A DNA stretch of 64,000 bases from Microvirga terrae (GTDB lineage Bacteria > Pseudomonadota > Alphaproteobacteria > Rhizobiales > Beijerinckiaceae), in the NCBI RefSeq assembly GCF_013307435.2, contig NZ_CP102845.1, positions 310,001-374,000 of the forward strand, written 5' to 3'. Of this stretch, positions 47,786 to 57,052 are shown piece after piece. The position numbers and the translations under genes are program-made. The notes beneath the pieces are model-generated. The model worked only from the letters and a program-made list of their open reading frames with translations. It had not been told where the DNA came from and did not search any database. The stretch's first letter is position 1. The number at the start of each line of letters is the position of its first letter.

Positions 47786-48022
47786 GGATGCTGGTTCTCG
47801 GCAGAAAAAGACGGTAAAACGTTATCTCATACTGTAAAGCCAGGGAAGCTTGTCGAAGGAGCTCGCGTCCACAGCGGCTAGAGGGACGTCGGTTCCGATC
47901 CTTGGTCCGCCAGTGAAGGCACGCCAGTTCTTGGGAGTGTCATGGCTGCGGAGCGGTCCGGTTCTCAAGATTGTGCTAGTCTCGGTCTCGGGCGGCGGGC
48001 ATCCATGCAGGAGGAGGACGCC

Positions 48023-48529
48023 ATGGCGACGTCGAAGCTGGACGAGCGGCGGCTCATGTCGGACGAGGAGTTCACCCTCGTCGAGCAGACCCGGTATCCG
48101 GTGCTGGGCAAGCTGGAGGATTCGGCGCTCGCGGACCTGACCCGGCGCCTGCGCGAGCGGCGCGACCGGGCCCGGGACATCGCCCGTCGCCAGCGCCGGG
48201 AGGTGCGCGGCAAGGGCCGGCAGACGACGACCTTCGAGAAGCAGGATGCCGGCAACCGCCAGAAGGCGCGTGTCCTGGCCGAGGCGCTGACCCGGATCAA
48301 CAGCGAGCGCACGCACCGGAAAGCCGAGGAATTGCGCGCCAAAGCCCGCCGGGCCTATGCGATGCGGCAGGAGGCGGAGACGCCGGCGCGGCCGGATTCC
48401 GGCAGGACGCCCCGGAAGGGCATGCGCAAGAACGCGAGCGACCGCCGCGACCGGATCGTCAATCCGATGGGTGCCGGTCGCGTCTCGCAGGCCGGCAAGC
48501 GCGCCCAGGCGGCGCGGGACAACGCCTAG
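48023..48529 (+). CDS. Highly basic conserved hypothetical protein
   Basis: 168 residues, Arg/Lys-rich and predicted mostly helical. The N-terminus DERRLMSDEEFTLVEQTRYP is acidic; the rest (RRLRERRDRARDIARRQRRE, RAKARRAYAMRQEAE) is strongly basic and could bind nucleic acid. AGGAGG precedes the ATG at 48023. Family not recognised. Confidence 0.72.
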   Translation: MATSKLDERRLMSDEEFTLVEQTRYPVLGKLEDSALADLTRRLRERRDRARDIARRQRREVRGKGRQTTTFEKQDAGNRQKARVLAEALTRINSERTHRKAEELRAKARRAYAMRQEAETPARPDSGRTPRKGMRKNASDRRDRIVNPMGAGRVSQAGKRAQAARDNA

Positions 48530-48558
48530 AGAATGGTGCGGACGTCCGCCGCACTGCC

Positions 48559-48611
48559 GTCATCACCGGCCTCGTGCCGGTGATCTCGATCGGACAAGCC
48601 CGGCCATGACG
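48559..48611. repeat. Family B palindromic repeat, copy 5 (short)
   Basis: Left hairpin ATCACCGGC-CTCGT-GCCGGTGAT joined by ATCTCGATCGG to the right half ACAAGCCCGGCCATGACGG. The middle segment of longer copies is deleted. It lies between convergent genes. Confidence 0.78.
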
Positions 48612-48658
48612 GGAGAGGGTGTCATTCCCCGCCGGCAGCGAGGAGCGAGCCTCGGAGA

Positions 48659-49972
48659 CTACTCCCCGTTGCCCACCGCATAGACGCCCTCGGCCCCGAT
48701 GCCCTGTTCGGCCATCATGCGGGCGCGGGCGCGCAGCTTCTCGGTCTCGCTCTTGAGCTGGCCGCAGGCGGCCAGGATGTCACGGCCGCGCGGGGTGCGC
48801 ACCGGCGAGGCATAGCCGGCCCGGTAGACGATCTCCGAGAAGCGCTCGATCCGCTCCCAGTCCGAGCACTCGTATTTCGAGCCCGGCCAGGGATTGAACG
48901 GGATCAGGTTGATCTTGGCCGGGATGCCCTTGAGAAGGCGCACGAGTTCGCGCGCATCCGCGTCGGAATCGTTCACGCCTTTCAGCATCACGTATTCGAA
49001 CGTGATGCGGCGGGCGTTCGACAGGCCCGGATAGGCCCGGCAGGCATCGAGCAGCTGCTTGATGTCGTATTTGCGGTTGATCGGCACCAGCTCGTCGCGC
49101 AGCTCGTCGCGCACCGCATGCAGCGAGATCGCCAGCATGGTGTTGGCCTCCGCGCCCAGCCGCTCCATCTGGGGCACGACGCCGGACGTGGATACGGTGA
49201 TGCGGCGGCGGGACAGGGTCAGCCCCTCGCCGTCCGACATGACGTCGATGGCCGCGATCACGTCCCCGATGTTGTAGAGCGGCTCGCCCATGCCCATGAA
49301 CACGATGTTGGACACGAAGCGTCCGCCGTCGGTCGGCACGAAGGCGCCCTCCGGCGGGGTGGCGTCGGGCCAGTCGCCGATGGCGTCGCGGGCCACGATG
49401 AGCTGTGCCACGATCTCGGCCGAGGTCAGGTTGCGCACCAGGCGCTGGGTGCCCGTGTGGCAGAACGAGCAGGTGAGGGTGCAGCCGACCTGGCTCGACA
49501 CGCACAGGGTGCCGCGGTCGACCTCAGGGATGTACACGCACTCGATCTCCGCGCCCTTGTCGAGCGGACCCGTCGAGGCCATGCGGATCAGCCATTTGCG
49601 GGTGCCGTCCTTCGAGACCTGCTCGGACACCACCTGCGGGCGGGCGAGCGTGTAGGCGGCGGCGAGCTTCGCGCGCAGCTCCTTGCCCACATTGGTCATC
49701 TCGGCGAAGTCCTTCGCCCCGCGGAAATAGATCCAGTGCCAGAGCTGGGCGACGCGCATCTTGTGCTCGCGCTCCGGCACCCCGATGGCGGCCAGAGACT
49801 CCTTGAGCTGGTCCCGGGTGAGGCCGACGAGGGACGCGCCGCCCGGAGCGGCGCCGGCCACGACGTTCAGCTCCGCGGTCTTTTCGATGAACCCGGCCGC
49901 GCGCGCGGCATCGCTCACGGCCACGGTGGCCGCATTGGGGTTGCGCTTGGCGATGTCGAGCACCGTCGCCAT
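48659..49972 (-). CDS. rlmN: 23S rRNA (adenine-2503-C2) and tRNA methyltransferase
   Basis: 437 residues, longer than E. coli RlmN because of an N-terminal extension usual in this order. Radical-SAM cluster motif CTLTCSFC (C164, C168, C171), GMGEPLYN, and the C-terminal methyl-carrying Cys in [11 protein letters not shown] (C403). Modifies A2503 of 23S rRNA and A37 of some tRNAs. ATG at 49972 chosen; a TTG 12 bases upstream is possible. Confidence 0.95.
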   Translation of the reverse strand: MATVLDIAKRNPNAATVAVSDAARAAGFIEKTAELNVVAGAAPGGASLVGLTRDQLKESLAAIGVPEREHKMRVAQLWHWIYFRGAKDFAEMTNVGKELRAKLAAAYTLARPQVVSEQVSKDGTRKWLIRMASTGPLDKGAEIECVYIPEVDRGTLCVSSQVGCTLTCSFCHTGTQRLVRNLTSAEIVAQLIVARDAIGDWPDATPPEGAFVPTDGGRFVSNIVFMGMGEPLYNIGDVIAAIDVMSDGEGLTLSRRRITVSTSGVVPQMERLGAEANTMLAISLHAVRDELRDELVPINRKYDIKQLLDACRAYPGLSNARRITFEYVMLKGVNDSDADARELVRLLKGIPAKINLIPFNPWPGSKYECSDWERIERFSEIVYRAGYASPVRTPRGRDILAACGQLKSETEKLRARARMMAEQGIGAEGVYAVGNGE

Positions 49973-50114
49973 GGGAAATCTCAAGCCTCGTTGTTGGGAA
50001 TCGGCGTGCCTATAGCACGATTGCGCCGAAACCGTGAGCCTTCAAACGCAAAATTCCGGGCGCGAGACCCGGAACATGCTCATCGAGGTACTGATTTTCA
50101 ACCGTGCGGGGGGC

Positions 50115-50834
50115 TTAGGAAGCGCATTCCTTGCGGGCGTGTTCGAGGGCCTTGCCGAAGCCGTTCAGGGAATAGCGGTCGGTCAGGCTGGAGCCGCGGG
50201 CCGACTGGGTCTTCACGGTCACGGTCCCGCTGCGGGCCATGGTGGCGATCGCCTGGCCTTCCTCGGCGGGATTCTTGAGCCAGGCATTGGCCGCCTTGGT
50301 GATCAGCGCGTAGGACGCGTTGCCGACGGCGGCTTCCGCCGGGCCGTTCTCCTTGGCCGTGAAGCCGAGCACCAGGGCGACCTCGTTCCTCACGTTCTCC
50401 GCCGGGCGGAAGGACACGAAGAGATAGGCCGGGTCGCGGTTCACGTTCTTCGGCAGCCGGTCCTTGGGCTGGCTCAGGGCATAGCAGATCTTCGAACGGC
50501 CGGTCTGGGCCGTGTAGACGCCCCAATCGCCGTACGAGGTCAGCAGCGAGGCGCCCCCCGGGCCCGTGGCCGCCTGGGCCGGCCTGGCGGCGGCTGCCGC
50601 GCCTGCGGCCCCTGCGGCGGCCGCGGCAGGCTTGGCCGCATTGGTCTTGGCCGCCGGAGCGGGATTGGGCTTGGTCGCCGGGGCCGGCTTGGCCGGCGTC
50701 CCGCGGGTCGATTGCTGCGTCGAACGTCCGGACTGAGCCAGAGCTGCAGGCCCGGTTCCGATGACCACGATGGCGGAAAGGATGCCCGCGGCGATGCCGC
50801 GCTGGAGAGATGCAGATATCATGGGGCGGACCAT
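50115..50834 (-). CDS. Invasion-associated locus B (IalB) family protein
   Basis: 239 residues. Signal peptide ending GPAALAQS, an Ala/Pro/Lys-rich linker (about 35-92), then the IalB domain: YGDWGVYTAQTGRSKICYAL, AYLFVSFRPAENVRNEVALV and EHARKECAS with a likely Cys-Cys bridge. Exported; in Bartonella the namesake aids erythrocyte entry, but in free-living relatives the role is unknown. A second ATG at 50822 is possible. Confidence 0.88.
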   Translation of the reverse strand: MVRPMISASLQRGIAAGILSAIVVIGTGPAALAQSGRSTQQSTRGTPAKPAPATKPNPAPAAKTNAAKPAAAAAGAAGAAAAARPAQAATGPGGASLLTSYGDWGVYTAQTGRSKICYALSQPKDRLPKNVNRDPAYLFVSFRPAENVRNEVALVLGFTAKENGPAEAAVGNASYALITKAANAWLKNPAEEGQAIATMARSGTVTVKTQSARGSSLTDRYSLNGFGKALEHARKECAS

Positions 50835-50953
50835 ACAGGCGGATGGTTAAGAACTCTTCACCATCTCCGTTAAGGCCGCGCCAGCCGATTGGCGATGCGT
50901 CGAAACGTGGCGCTTGGTGTCATCGCCCGGCACCGGCCGCGCGGCCGCTTACG

Positions 50954-50978
50954 AAAAAGGGCCGCCTTTCGGGCGACC
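50954..50978 (-). terminator. Rho-independent terminator on the minus strand
   Basis: GGTCGCC-CGAAA-GGCGGCC stem-loop followed by CTTTTT, read on the minus strand. It lies 150 bases after the stop of the YkvA-like gene, so it probably ends that transcript. The gap 50835-51124 also holds an AT-rich patch (51005-51105) with TATAAT at 51064 but no clear gene. Confidence 0.7.
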
Positions 50979-51124
50979 CAAGGTGGTTCTGCAAAGCTTG
51001 TTCGTCTTTAAAAGCCGGAGGAATAAGGTGACTTTGTTGCGAACGACTCATCCTTACGTCACCTATAATAACATTGCAATAAGTCAATTTTCTTTGTTCT
51101 GAATATGGTCCTAGAACGAAGCTT

Positions 51125-51511
51125 TCAGGCGTGTTCCATCGTGTCTCTGAGAGCCTTGCGGGCCCTGTCCTTGTGCTCTTCCGTTATGGAGCCGGCAACC
51201 TGCGTGATCGCGGCCGCCAGGACAGCTGCGTCATCGGCGAAGCCGAACAGGGGCAGCAGGTCGGTGATGGCGTCGGCCGGAAAGACGAAATACGCGATGG
51301 CGCCGAGGAGGATGAGCTTCACGCGGCTGGGCGTCGACGGATCCGTCGCGCAGAAGAAAGCCGCCACGAGGTCATCGGCGAACGGAATTCTGACCGCAAC
51401 CCGCTTCAGCTTGACCCAGAACCGGCGCTTCAGGCCTTCCTCGTCCCGGGTCTCCTTGCGGATGGCCTCCATCTCGGCCTTGGAGAAAGGCTTCATGAAG
51501 GGTTCACTCAT
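51125..51511 (-). CDS. YkvA/DUF1232-family protein
   Basis: 128 residues. Family core LVAAFFCATDPSTPSRVKLI, then LGAIAYFVFPADAITDLLPLFG, FADDAAVLAAAI. One hydrophobic helix suggests membrane association. Function not established. Divergent from the SDR gene with an 80-base gap. Confidence 0.9.
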   Translation of the reverse strand: MSEPFMKPFSKAEMEAIRKETRDEEGLKRRFWVKLKRVAVRIPFADDLVAAFFCATDPSTPSRVKLILLGAIAYFVFPADAITDLLPLFGFADDAAVLAAAITQVAGSITEEHKDRARKALRDTMEHA

Positions 51512-51591
51512 TCAACAGACTCCTTCCATGGGATGCGTTCCCGCTGGCTCGGGGATAGCTTAAGACATCTCCGGCTGAAGGGAGAAAAGCG

Positions 51592-52377
51592 ATGAAGCTC
51601 GACAAATTGATGGCAGCCGTCGTCACCGGAGGGGCGTCCGGCCTCGGCGAGGCCACGGCCCGAATGCTGGCCTCCGGCGGTGCGAAGGTCGCCATCCTGG
51701 ACATGAACGCCGAGCGCGGCGAGGAGGTTGCCCGGGAGATCGGCGCCGTCTTCTGCAAGGCCGACGTGACCGACGAGGCGTCGATCGATTCCGCCCTTGC
51801 CGCCGCCCGTGCGGCCAACGGCATCGAGCGGGTTCTCGTCAATTGCGCGGGCATCGCGCCCGGCAAGCGCACCGTGTCGAAGAAGCGCGAGACCGGAGAA
51901 CTGATCCCCCACGACGTGGCGAGCTTCCGCCGAGCGGTCGAGATCAACCTGATCGGCACCTACGCGATGATCGCGAAATGCGCCACCGCCATGGCCGGGC
52001 TCGATCCGGTCACGCCCGACGGCGGGCGCGGGGTCATCGTCAACACCTCGTCGGTGGCCGCCCAGGACGGGCAGATCGGGCAGGCCGCCTATGCGGCCTC
52101 CAAGGGCGGCGTGCTGGGGCTCACGCTGCCCGTCGCCCGCGACCTGTCGGGCTTCGGCATCCGGGTGATGACGATCATGCCGGGCCTGTTCCACACGCCG
52201 CTCTTCGAGGGCATCGCGGAGGATTACCGCAAGGCCCTGGAGGCCAACGTGCCGTTCCCCTCGCGCCTCGGCCGATCCGAGGAATACGCCGCGCTGGTCA
52301 AGGCTATCATCGAGAATGACATGCTCAACGGCGAGGGAATCCGCCTCGACGGCGCGTTGAGGATGCAGCCGAAATAG
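51592..52377 (+). CDS. SDR-family dehydrogenase (3-hydroxyacyl-CoA dehydrogenase type II-like)
   Basis: 261 residues. VVTGGASGLGEATARML, D at ILDMNAERG favouring NAD, NCAGIAPG, NTSSVAAQDGQIGQAAYAASKG (Ser, Tyr, Lys) and IMPGLFHTPLFEG. Closest in pattern to HSD17B10-type enzymes that oxidise 3-hydroxyacyl-CoA. GGGAGAAAAGCG precedes the ATG. Confidence 0.9.
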   Translation: MKLDKLMAAVVTGGASGLGEATARMLASGGAKVAILDMNAERGEEVAREIGAVFCKADVTDEASIDSALAAARAANGIERVLVNCAGIAPGKRTVSKKRETGELIPHDVASFRRAVEINLIGTYAMIAKCATAMAGLDPVTPDGGRGVIVNTSSVAAQDGQIGQAAYAASKGGVLGLTLPVARDLSGFGIRVMTIMPGLFHTPLFEGIAEDYRKALEANVPFPSRLGRSEEYAALVKAIIENDMLNGEGIRLDGALRMQPK

Positions 52378-52400
52378 GGAAGGCGTATCGTCGCCGCGCC

Positions 52401-52491
52401 TGTCATCGCCGGCCTCGTGCCGGTGATCCCGATCAGGTGAGGCGCAGCGCTTTTCGTGATGGAGATGGCCGGGACAAGCCCGGCCATGACG
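52401..52491. repeat. Family B palindromic repeat, copy 6
   Basis: Left hairpin CATCGCCGGC-CTCGT-GCCGGTGAT, middle GAGGCGCAGCGCTTTTCGTG, right hairpin ATGGCCGGG-ACAAG-CCCGGCCAT, flanked by GTCATG and ATGACG. Close to complete. It lies between convergent genes. Confidence 0.85.
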
Positions 52492-52540
52492 TCGAGGTTC
52501 GTTCACGCGAGGGCCGACAGCGCCTCATCCCGGCTCACGT

Positions 52541-52939
52541 TCAGGAACCGCGGTTTTCTGGGAAGCTCTCGAGATCCGGGGTGCACAGCCAGTGCTCCCG
52601 GCGCCGGGCCCAGGCCTCGTAGGTGGGCGTGAAGAGATCGGGCTCGTCGAAGGCCCCGAGCTTGATCTCGATCTCGGTGTCGGAATCCCGGTCGAAGACC
52701 TGCGAGCCGCATACGACACAGAAGCAGCGCTCGCTCTCGGGCGTCGCCGACCAGCCCCGGAACTCGCCCGAGACCGTCACTTCATCCCGGGGATAGATCA
52801 CGTAGGCGTTGAACGGCGCGCCGCTGATCTTGCGGCAGGTCATGCAATGGCAGAGCCCGACGCGCTTCGGCTCGCCCCGGGCCTCGAAGGTCAGCTGCCC
52901 GCAGGCACAGCCGCCCGTGCGGATGCGTGTTGCGCCCAT
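52541..52939 (-). CDS. GFA-family protein (glutathione-dependent formaldehyde-activating-like)
   Basis: 132 residues. Zinc cysteines in GGCACGQLTFEA, LCHCMTCRKISGAPF and CFCVVCGSQVFD. The Gfa fold binds zinc and sometimes glutathione; most members have no proven substrate. Three bases after phhB, so co-transcribed. Confidence 0.93.
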   Translation of the reverse strand: MGATRIRTGGCACGQLTFEARGEPKRVGLCHCMTCRKISGAPFNAYVIYPRDEVTVSGEFRGWSATPESERCFCVVCGSQVFDRDSDTEIEIKLGAFDEPDLFTPTYEAWARRREHWLCTPDLESFPENRGS

Positions 52940-52942
52940 GGC

Positions 52943-53245
52943 CTATCCCTTCACCAACCCGGCGGCCATGCGGTCCATGCGCTGCGCCAGCTCGACGTCT
53001 CGGCGCGTGATGCCCTTGGCGTCATGGGTGGCGAGGGTGACCTCGACCCGGTTGTAGGTGTTGGTCCATTCCGGATGATGGTTCATGGCCTCGGCGGCGA
53101 GCGCCACGCGGGCCATCCACCCGAAGGCGGCGTTGAAATCGTCGAAGACGAAGCGCTTGTGGAGCGCGTCGCGCCCTTCGACGAGGGTCCAGCCGTCGAG
53201 GGCGGGCAGGAGTTCGGATCGTTCGGCGTCGGTGAGGCGGGGCAT
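52943..53245 (-). CDS. phhB: 4a-hydroxytetrahydrobiopterin dehydratase
   Basis: 100 residues. Active-site histidines in [22 protein letters not shown], split as MNHHPEW and LATHD, with F(D/N)[14 protein letters not shown] before them. Recycles the pterin cofactor and may also act as a DcoH-type partner. No phenylalanine hydroxylase gene is nearby. Confidence 0.93.
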   Translation of the reverse strand: MPRLTDAERSELLPALDGWTLVEGRDALHKRFVFDDFNAAFGWMARVALAAEAMNHHPEWTNTYNRVEVTLATHDAKGITRRDVELAQRMDRMAAGLVKG

Positions 53246-53311
53246 GGGCGCATGTCGGGGGCAGGAGGGGACTGCCCTAGTGATGAGGCGCGCCGGCGAG
53301 GTTTCAAGGCC

Positions 53312-54328
53312 TCACGCGACGCCGAGCAGCCGGATCAACCCCAGGCTGATGGCGACGAGCACCAGGAGCGAGAGCGTCACAGCGAGAGTCACCCGGGCGC
53401 CGACGCGGCTCAGAACCCTGAGATCCACCCCGAGGCCCAGGGCCGCCATGGCGATGACGGTGAGCAGCGTCGCGACCGGCACGATCATGCGCACGATCAC
53501 GTCCGGAATGAGCCCGAGTGAGCGCAGCAGGGCGAAGCTCAGGAAGCCCACGATGAACCACGGCACGAGCCGGCTCCAGGCGAAGGTGGGCTTCGCGCTC
53601 CCCGTGCCCCGGCGGGCGACCAGGGACAGGCCGATCACCACGGGGCCGAGCATCAGCACGCGCACGAGCTTCACCAGGGTGCCGAGCTGCGTGCTGACGA
53701 GGCTCACCGGCACGGTGGCGGCCAGCACCTGCGGCACCGCATAGACGGTCAGTCCCGCGAGCACGCCATATTGCGTCATCGACAGGCCGAGCAGCGGCAC
53801 CAGCAGGGGCAGGGTGAGCACGACGATCACCCCGAGAATGGCCGTGAAGGCGATCGAGGAGGCGACGTCCTCGGGCTTCGCCCCGATGACCGGCGCCACA
53901 GCGGCGATGGCCGAGTTGCCGCAGATCGAGTTGCCGCAGGCTACCAGCATGGCCATGCGCTTCGGCAGGCCGAGCCAGCGTCCGAGCCCGTAGCTCGCCC
54001 CGATGGCGAGCGCCACCACGATGGCGATGCCGAGGATGAGGCCGAGCCCCGCGTCGAGAACCGCCTGGAAGCTGATCGACGCGCCGAGAAGCATCACGGC
54101 GATCTCGAGTAGGGTCCTGGCGGAAAAGCCGATACCGGGCGTCCAGCGCCGGTCCGGCGTCCAGAGGGTCCGGACCAGGGTGCCGAGCAGGATCGCGATG
54201 ACGAGGGCCTCGAGCCAGGGCCGCCCGGTCCAGTGCTCCTCCACCCATTGCAGCCCCATAGCGGCCAGGGCGATCCCCGCGCACAAGGCGGTGCCGGGCG
54301 CTGATTGCGCGATGCGGGTGCGGATCAT
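53312..54328 (-). CDS. YeiH/UPF0324-family putative sulfate exporter
   Basis: 338 residues with about ten membrane helices. Family blocks LLEIAVMLLGASISF, CGNSICGNSAIAAVAP and VYAVPQVLAA. Annotated in databases as putative sulfate exporter; direct transport evidence is limited. Distance from the sulfite-oxidase-like gene (38 kb) gives no operon support. Confidence 0.92.
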   Translation of the reverse strand: MIRTRIAQSAPGTALCAGIALAAMGLQWVEEHWTGRPWLEALVIAILLGTLVRTLWTPDRRWTPGIGFSARTLLEIAVMLLGASISFQAVLDAGLGLILGIAIVVALAIGASYGLGRWLGLPKRMAMLVACGNSICGNSAIAAVAPVIGAKPEDVASSIAFTAILGVIVVLTLPLLVPLLGLSMTQYGVLAGLTVYAVPQVLAATVPVSLVSTQLGTLVKLVRVLMLGPVVIGLSLVARRGTGSAKPTFAWSRLVPWFIVGFLSFALLRSLGLIPDVIVRMIVPVATLLTVIAMAALGLGVDLRVLSRVGARVTLAVTLSLLVLVAISLGLIRLLGVA

Positions 54329-54475
54329 GGGGCTTATGTCAGTCCTGGGTCTTCGGCTCAGGGGCTAGTCCCAAGGCGCCGCGGATGCAAGCTCAAACGG
54401 GCCGGGCATGGTCCCGGGCATGCGGGCCGGCTGGGGGCATCGATGGTCTCCACGTCGTCTCCAGGTCGCTCTTCA

Positions 54476-54565
54476 CGTCATCACCGGGCTTGTCCCGGTG
54501 ATCCCGATGACGTGAGGCGCCGAGCCCTTCCGTGGCGGGAGGCCGGCACAAGGCCGGCTATGACG
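54476..54565. repeat. Family B palindromic repeat, copy 7
   Basis: Left hairpin ATCACCGGG-CTTGT-CCCGGTGAT, middle GTGAGGCGCCGAGCCCTTCCGTGG, right AGGCCGGC-ACAA-GGCCGGCT. It is the only recognisable element in the 280-base gap 54329-54608. Confidence 0.85.
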
Positions 54566-54608
54566 GAAGGGGGCATCTCCGGCACCGCGACCGACGACGC
54601 GATCGTCC

Positions 54609-55199
54609 TCAGGCGGAAAACCCGTCCTCGATGGCGCGCCAGTCCTGCGTCAGCGTGAAGGAATCGCGGTCGATGGCGATGAAGCAGCCGCCGCCCGGAT
54701 GGGACGGGCGGCTTTCCTGGCCGATGGCGACTCCCTGCAGATGGGCCGTGAGCAGGCATCCGACCCCACCGTGAGACACCACGACGATATCGCCCGCGGT
54801 CTCGTCCCCGCGCAGGATCCGGCCGACGGCGCCGACGATCCGGGTCTGGGCGTCGATGGCGCGTTCCCAGCCGCGGATGCTCTCGTGCGGGCGGCCGAAG
54901 AATTCCGCCACCACGTCCCAGAATTCCGGCGGCGCGATGAAGCCCGTCGACGAGCGGTCGTTCTCGCCCAGATCCTCGTCGGTCCCGTAGGACAGGCCGA
55001 GGCTCTCCGCCACGATGGCGGCGCCGTCCATGGCCTTGCGTTCGGTGCTGGCATAGACGGCCGACACGTCCCTGTCCGCGAGCATCGCTGCGAAGCGCTC
55101 CATGCGGGCGCGCCCGGTGGCGTTCAGGGGCCATTCGGGAATGGGCTGGTCCGGGTCGATGACCACTTCGGGATGGGTGATGAAGATGAGCGAGGCCAT
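54609..55199 (-). CDS. Histidine phosphatase superfamily protein
   Basis: 196 residues. SLIFITHPEVVIDPDQP at the N-terminus places His9 at the phosphohistidine position, but the usual RHG is THP, so one phosphate-binding Arg is missing. STERKAMDGA supplies a second Arg and VVVSHGGVG the second His. WPLNATGRARMERF follows the family. Catalysis may be altered. The ATG at 55199 is preferred; one at 55223 would add eight residues. Confidence 0.88.
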   Translation of the reverse strand: MASLIFITHPEVVIDPDQPIPEWPLNATGRARMERFAAMLADRDVSAVYASTERKAMDGAAIVAESLGLSYGTDEDLGENDRSSTGFIAPPEFWDVVAEFFGRPHESIRGWERAIDAQTRIVGAVGRILRGDETAGDIVVVSHGGVGCLLTAHLQGVAIGQESRPSHPGGGCFIAIDRDSFTLTQDWRAIEDGFSA

Positions 55200-55235
55200 C
55201 GGGATGCTGTACCGGCCTCCCATCCGCCCGTCGAG

Positions 55236-55772
55236 TCAGCCCAAGGGATAGGCCGCCTCGACGATGTAGGGTCCGCCGCCGACCGAGTTCCGGGAGGAAT
55301 ACAGGACGAAACGGTCGGCCGGAAATGTCAGTTTCGGGAAATGGCCGCGGGTCGCGATGTAATCCGCCACGTCGATGGGCGAGACGTTGCGCAGGCGCGC
55401 CAGGGTCACGTGCGGGGTGAACTTGCGGGTTTCCGGGGGCAGGCCGACCTGGCGCAGGAGGCGCTCCTGCTCGGCCTGCACCTCGATCAGCTCGCCGTTG
55501 CCGGACGTGCGGGCGAAGACCGCCCGGGGCTTGCCGCCGCCGAAGGTGTCGAGCCCGTCGATGACGATGGTCAGCGGCGCCCGCTGGCGCCGCTCGCCGA
55601 GGATCGACGTGACGTCGTCCGCCATGCGCTCGTCGATGTCGCCGATGAAGCGCAGGGTCAGATGATAGTTCTCGGGATCGATCCAGCGGGCGCCCGGAAG
55701 TCCGCCGCGGAAGCTCGCCAGGGCGAGGCCGATCTCAGCCGGGATCTCGATGCCGGTGAAGAGGCGGGGCAT
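55236..55772 (-). CDS. thpR: RNA 2',3'-cyclic phosphodiesterase
   Basis: 178 residues of the 2H phosphoesterase fold. Two HxTx motifs: NYHLTLRFIGD and KFTPHVTLARL. MPRLFTGIEIPAEI is the typical start. GGGAGGTG precedes the ATG at 55772. Opens 2',3'-cyclic RNA ends; physiological role in bacteria unclear. Confidence 0.93.
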   Translation of the reverse strand: MPRLFTGIEIPAEIGLALASFRGGLPGARWIDPENYHLTLRFIGDIDERMADDVTSILGERRQRAPLTIVIDGLDTFGGGKPRAVFARTSGNGELIEVQAEQERLLRQVGLPPETRKFTPHVTLARLRNVSPIDVADYIATRGHFPKLTFPADRFVLYSSRNSVGGGPYIVEAAYPLG

Positions 55773-55842
55773 GCGGCACCTCCCGGGTTGATGGTGTTCA
55801 GACGATCGGTGGCGGGCGTTTGTTCCGACGGGGTCATTCGTC

Positions 55843-55931
55843 CGTCGCGACACGGCTTGTCCCGGTGGTCCCCTCTCGATGAACGCCGCGCCTCACCGCA
55901 TCGGGATGGCCGGCACGAGGCCGACCATGAC
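55843..55931. repeat. Family B palindromic repeat, copy 8
   Basis: Left arm CGTCGCGACACGGCTTGTCC is degenerate; middle GATGAACGCCGCGCCTCACC; right arm ATGGCCGGC-ACGAG-GCCGACCATGACG is well kept. It lies between thpR and the aldo/keto reductase. Confidence 0.72.
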
Positions 55932-55945
55932 GCGAGAGCGTGATC

Positions 55946-56989
55946 TCACGGGCACGGATTGCAGTGCTCGACGTGGATCGCGTCGATGCGCTCCTCGAGC
56001 TCCGGCGTGATCGTCACGTCGATGGACGCGACGTCCGTCTTCAGCTGCTCCATCGAGGTCGCCCCGATGATGGTCGAGCCGACGAAGGGGCGGGAATTGA
56101 CGAAGGCCAGCGCCATCTGGGCCGGATCCAGGCCGAATTCCTTGGCAAGCGCGATATATTTGCGGATCGCCGCCTCGGCGGTGGGGTTCTCGTAGCGCTG
56201 GCCGCGGTTGAACAGGGTGGTGCGCGCGCCCGCTGGACGGGCGCCGTCGAGGTACTTGCCCGTGAGATAGCCCTGGGCCAGCGGCGAATAGGCGAGCAGG
56301 CTCACGTTCTCGCGCATCGAGACCTCCGCCAGCGCGACCTCGTAGGTGCGGTTGAGGAGGCTGTAGGCGTTCTGCACCGACTGCACCCGGGCCTGGCCCT
56401 TGGCGTCCGCGTGCTTGAGGAACGTCATGGTGCCCCAGGCGCTCTCGTTGGAGAGGCCGAAATGGCGGATCTTCCCGGCCTTCACCAGGTCGGTCATGAT
56501 CTCGACCGTCTCGTTGATCGGGTGCGAGGGTCCGTCCTGGTGGCGGAAGACAGTCGGGTTCGAGCCCCAGGCCATGGGCCGGTCGGGCCAATGGATCTGG
56601 TAGAGGTCGATATAGTCGGTGCCGAGCCGCTTCAGGCTCTTGTTCACCGCCTCCTCGACCTGGGCGCGCGAGAGCTCGCCCTTGGAGCCGTCGTCCCGGA
56701 ACCAGGTGTTGTCGGAGCGGCCGATCACCTTGGTGGCGAGGATCACCTTGTCGCGCGAGCCCCGCGCCTTGAACCAGGATCCGATGATCCGCTCGGTCGA
56801 GCCCTGCGTCTCGGGCCGGGGCGGAATCGAGTAGAGCTCGGCCGTGTCGAAGAAGTTGATGCCCTGGTCGAGGGCGTAATCCATCTGCGCATGGCCATCG
56901 GCCTCGGTGTTCTGCTGGCCCCAGGTCATGGTGCCGAGGCAGATGAGGCTGACATTGAGATCCGTGCGGCCGAGGCGGCGGTATTCCAT
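55946..56989 (-). CDS. Aldo/keto reductase (Tas-like)
   Basis: 347 residues of the TIM-barrel AKR family. Catalytic tetrad D48 and Y53 (FFDTAELYS), K87 (ILATKVIG) and H133 (LYQIHWPD). Loop and length resemble E. coli Tas and other NADPH-dependent AKRs. Physiological substrate unknown. Confidence 0.93.
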   Translation of the reverse strand: MEYRRLGRTDLNVSLICLGTMTWGQQNTEADGHAQMDYALDQGINFFDTAELYSIPPRPETQGSTERIIGSWFKARGSRDKVILATKVIGRSDNTWFRDDGSKGELSRAQVEEAVNKSLKRLGTDYIDLYQIHWPDRPMAWGSNPTVFRHQDGPSHPINETVEIMTDLVKAGKIRHFGLSNESAWGTMTFLKHADAKGQARVQSVQNAYSLLNRTYEVALAEVSMRENVSLLAYSPLAQGYLTGKYLDGARPAGARTTLFNRGQRYENPTAEAAIRKYIALAKEFGLDPAQMALAFVNSRPFVGSTIIGATSMEQLKTDVASIDVTITPELEERIDAIHVEHCNPCP

Positions 56990-57052
56990 GGGTAAGCTCC
57001 TCGCGGGGACATGATCCCCCGCGTTCAGGCGAGAATGAGGCGCCGACGAGGA

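Noticed and set aside
47822..48316. Minus-strand frame opposite the basic protein at 48023
   Set aside because: The plus-strand gene has a strong AGGAGG site; the opposite frame is the complement of Arg/Ala-rich codons.
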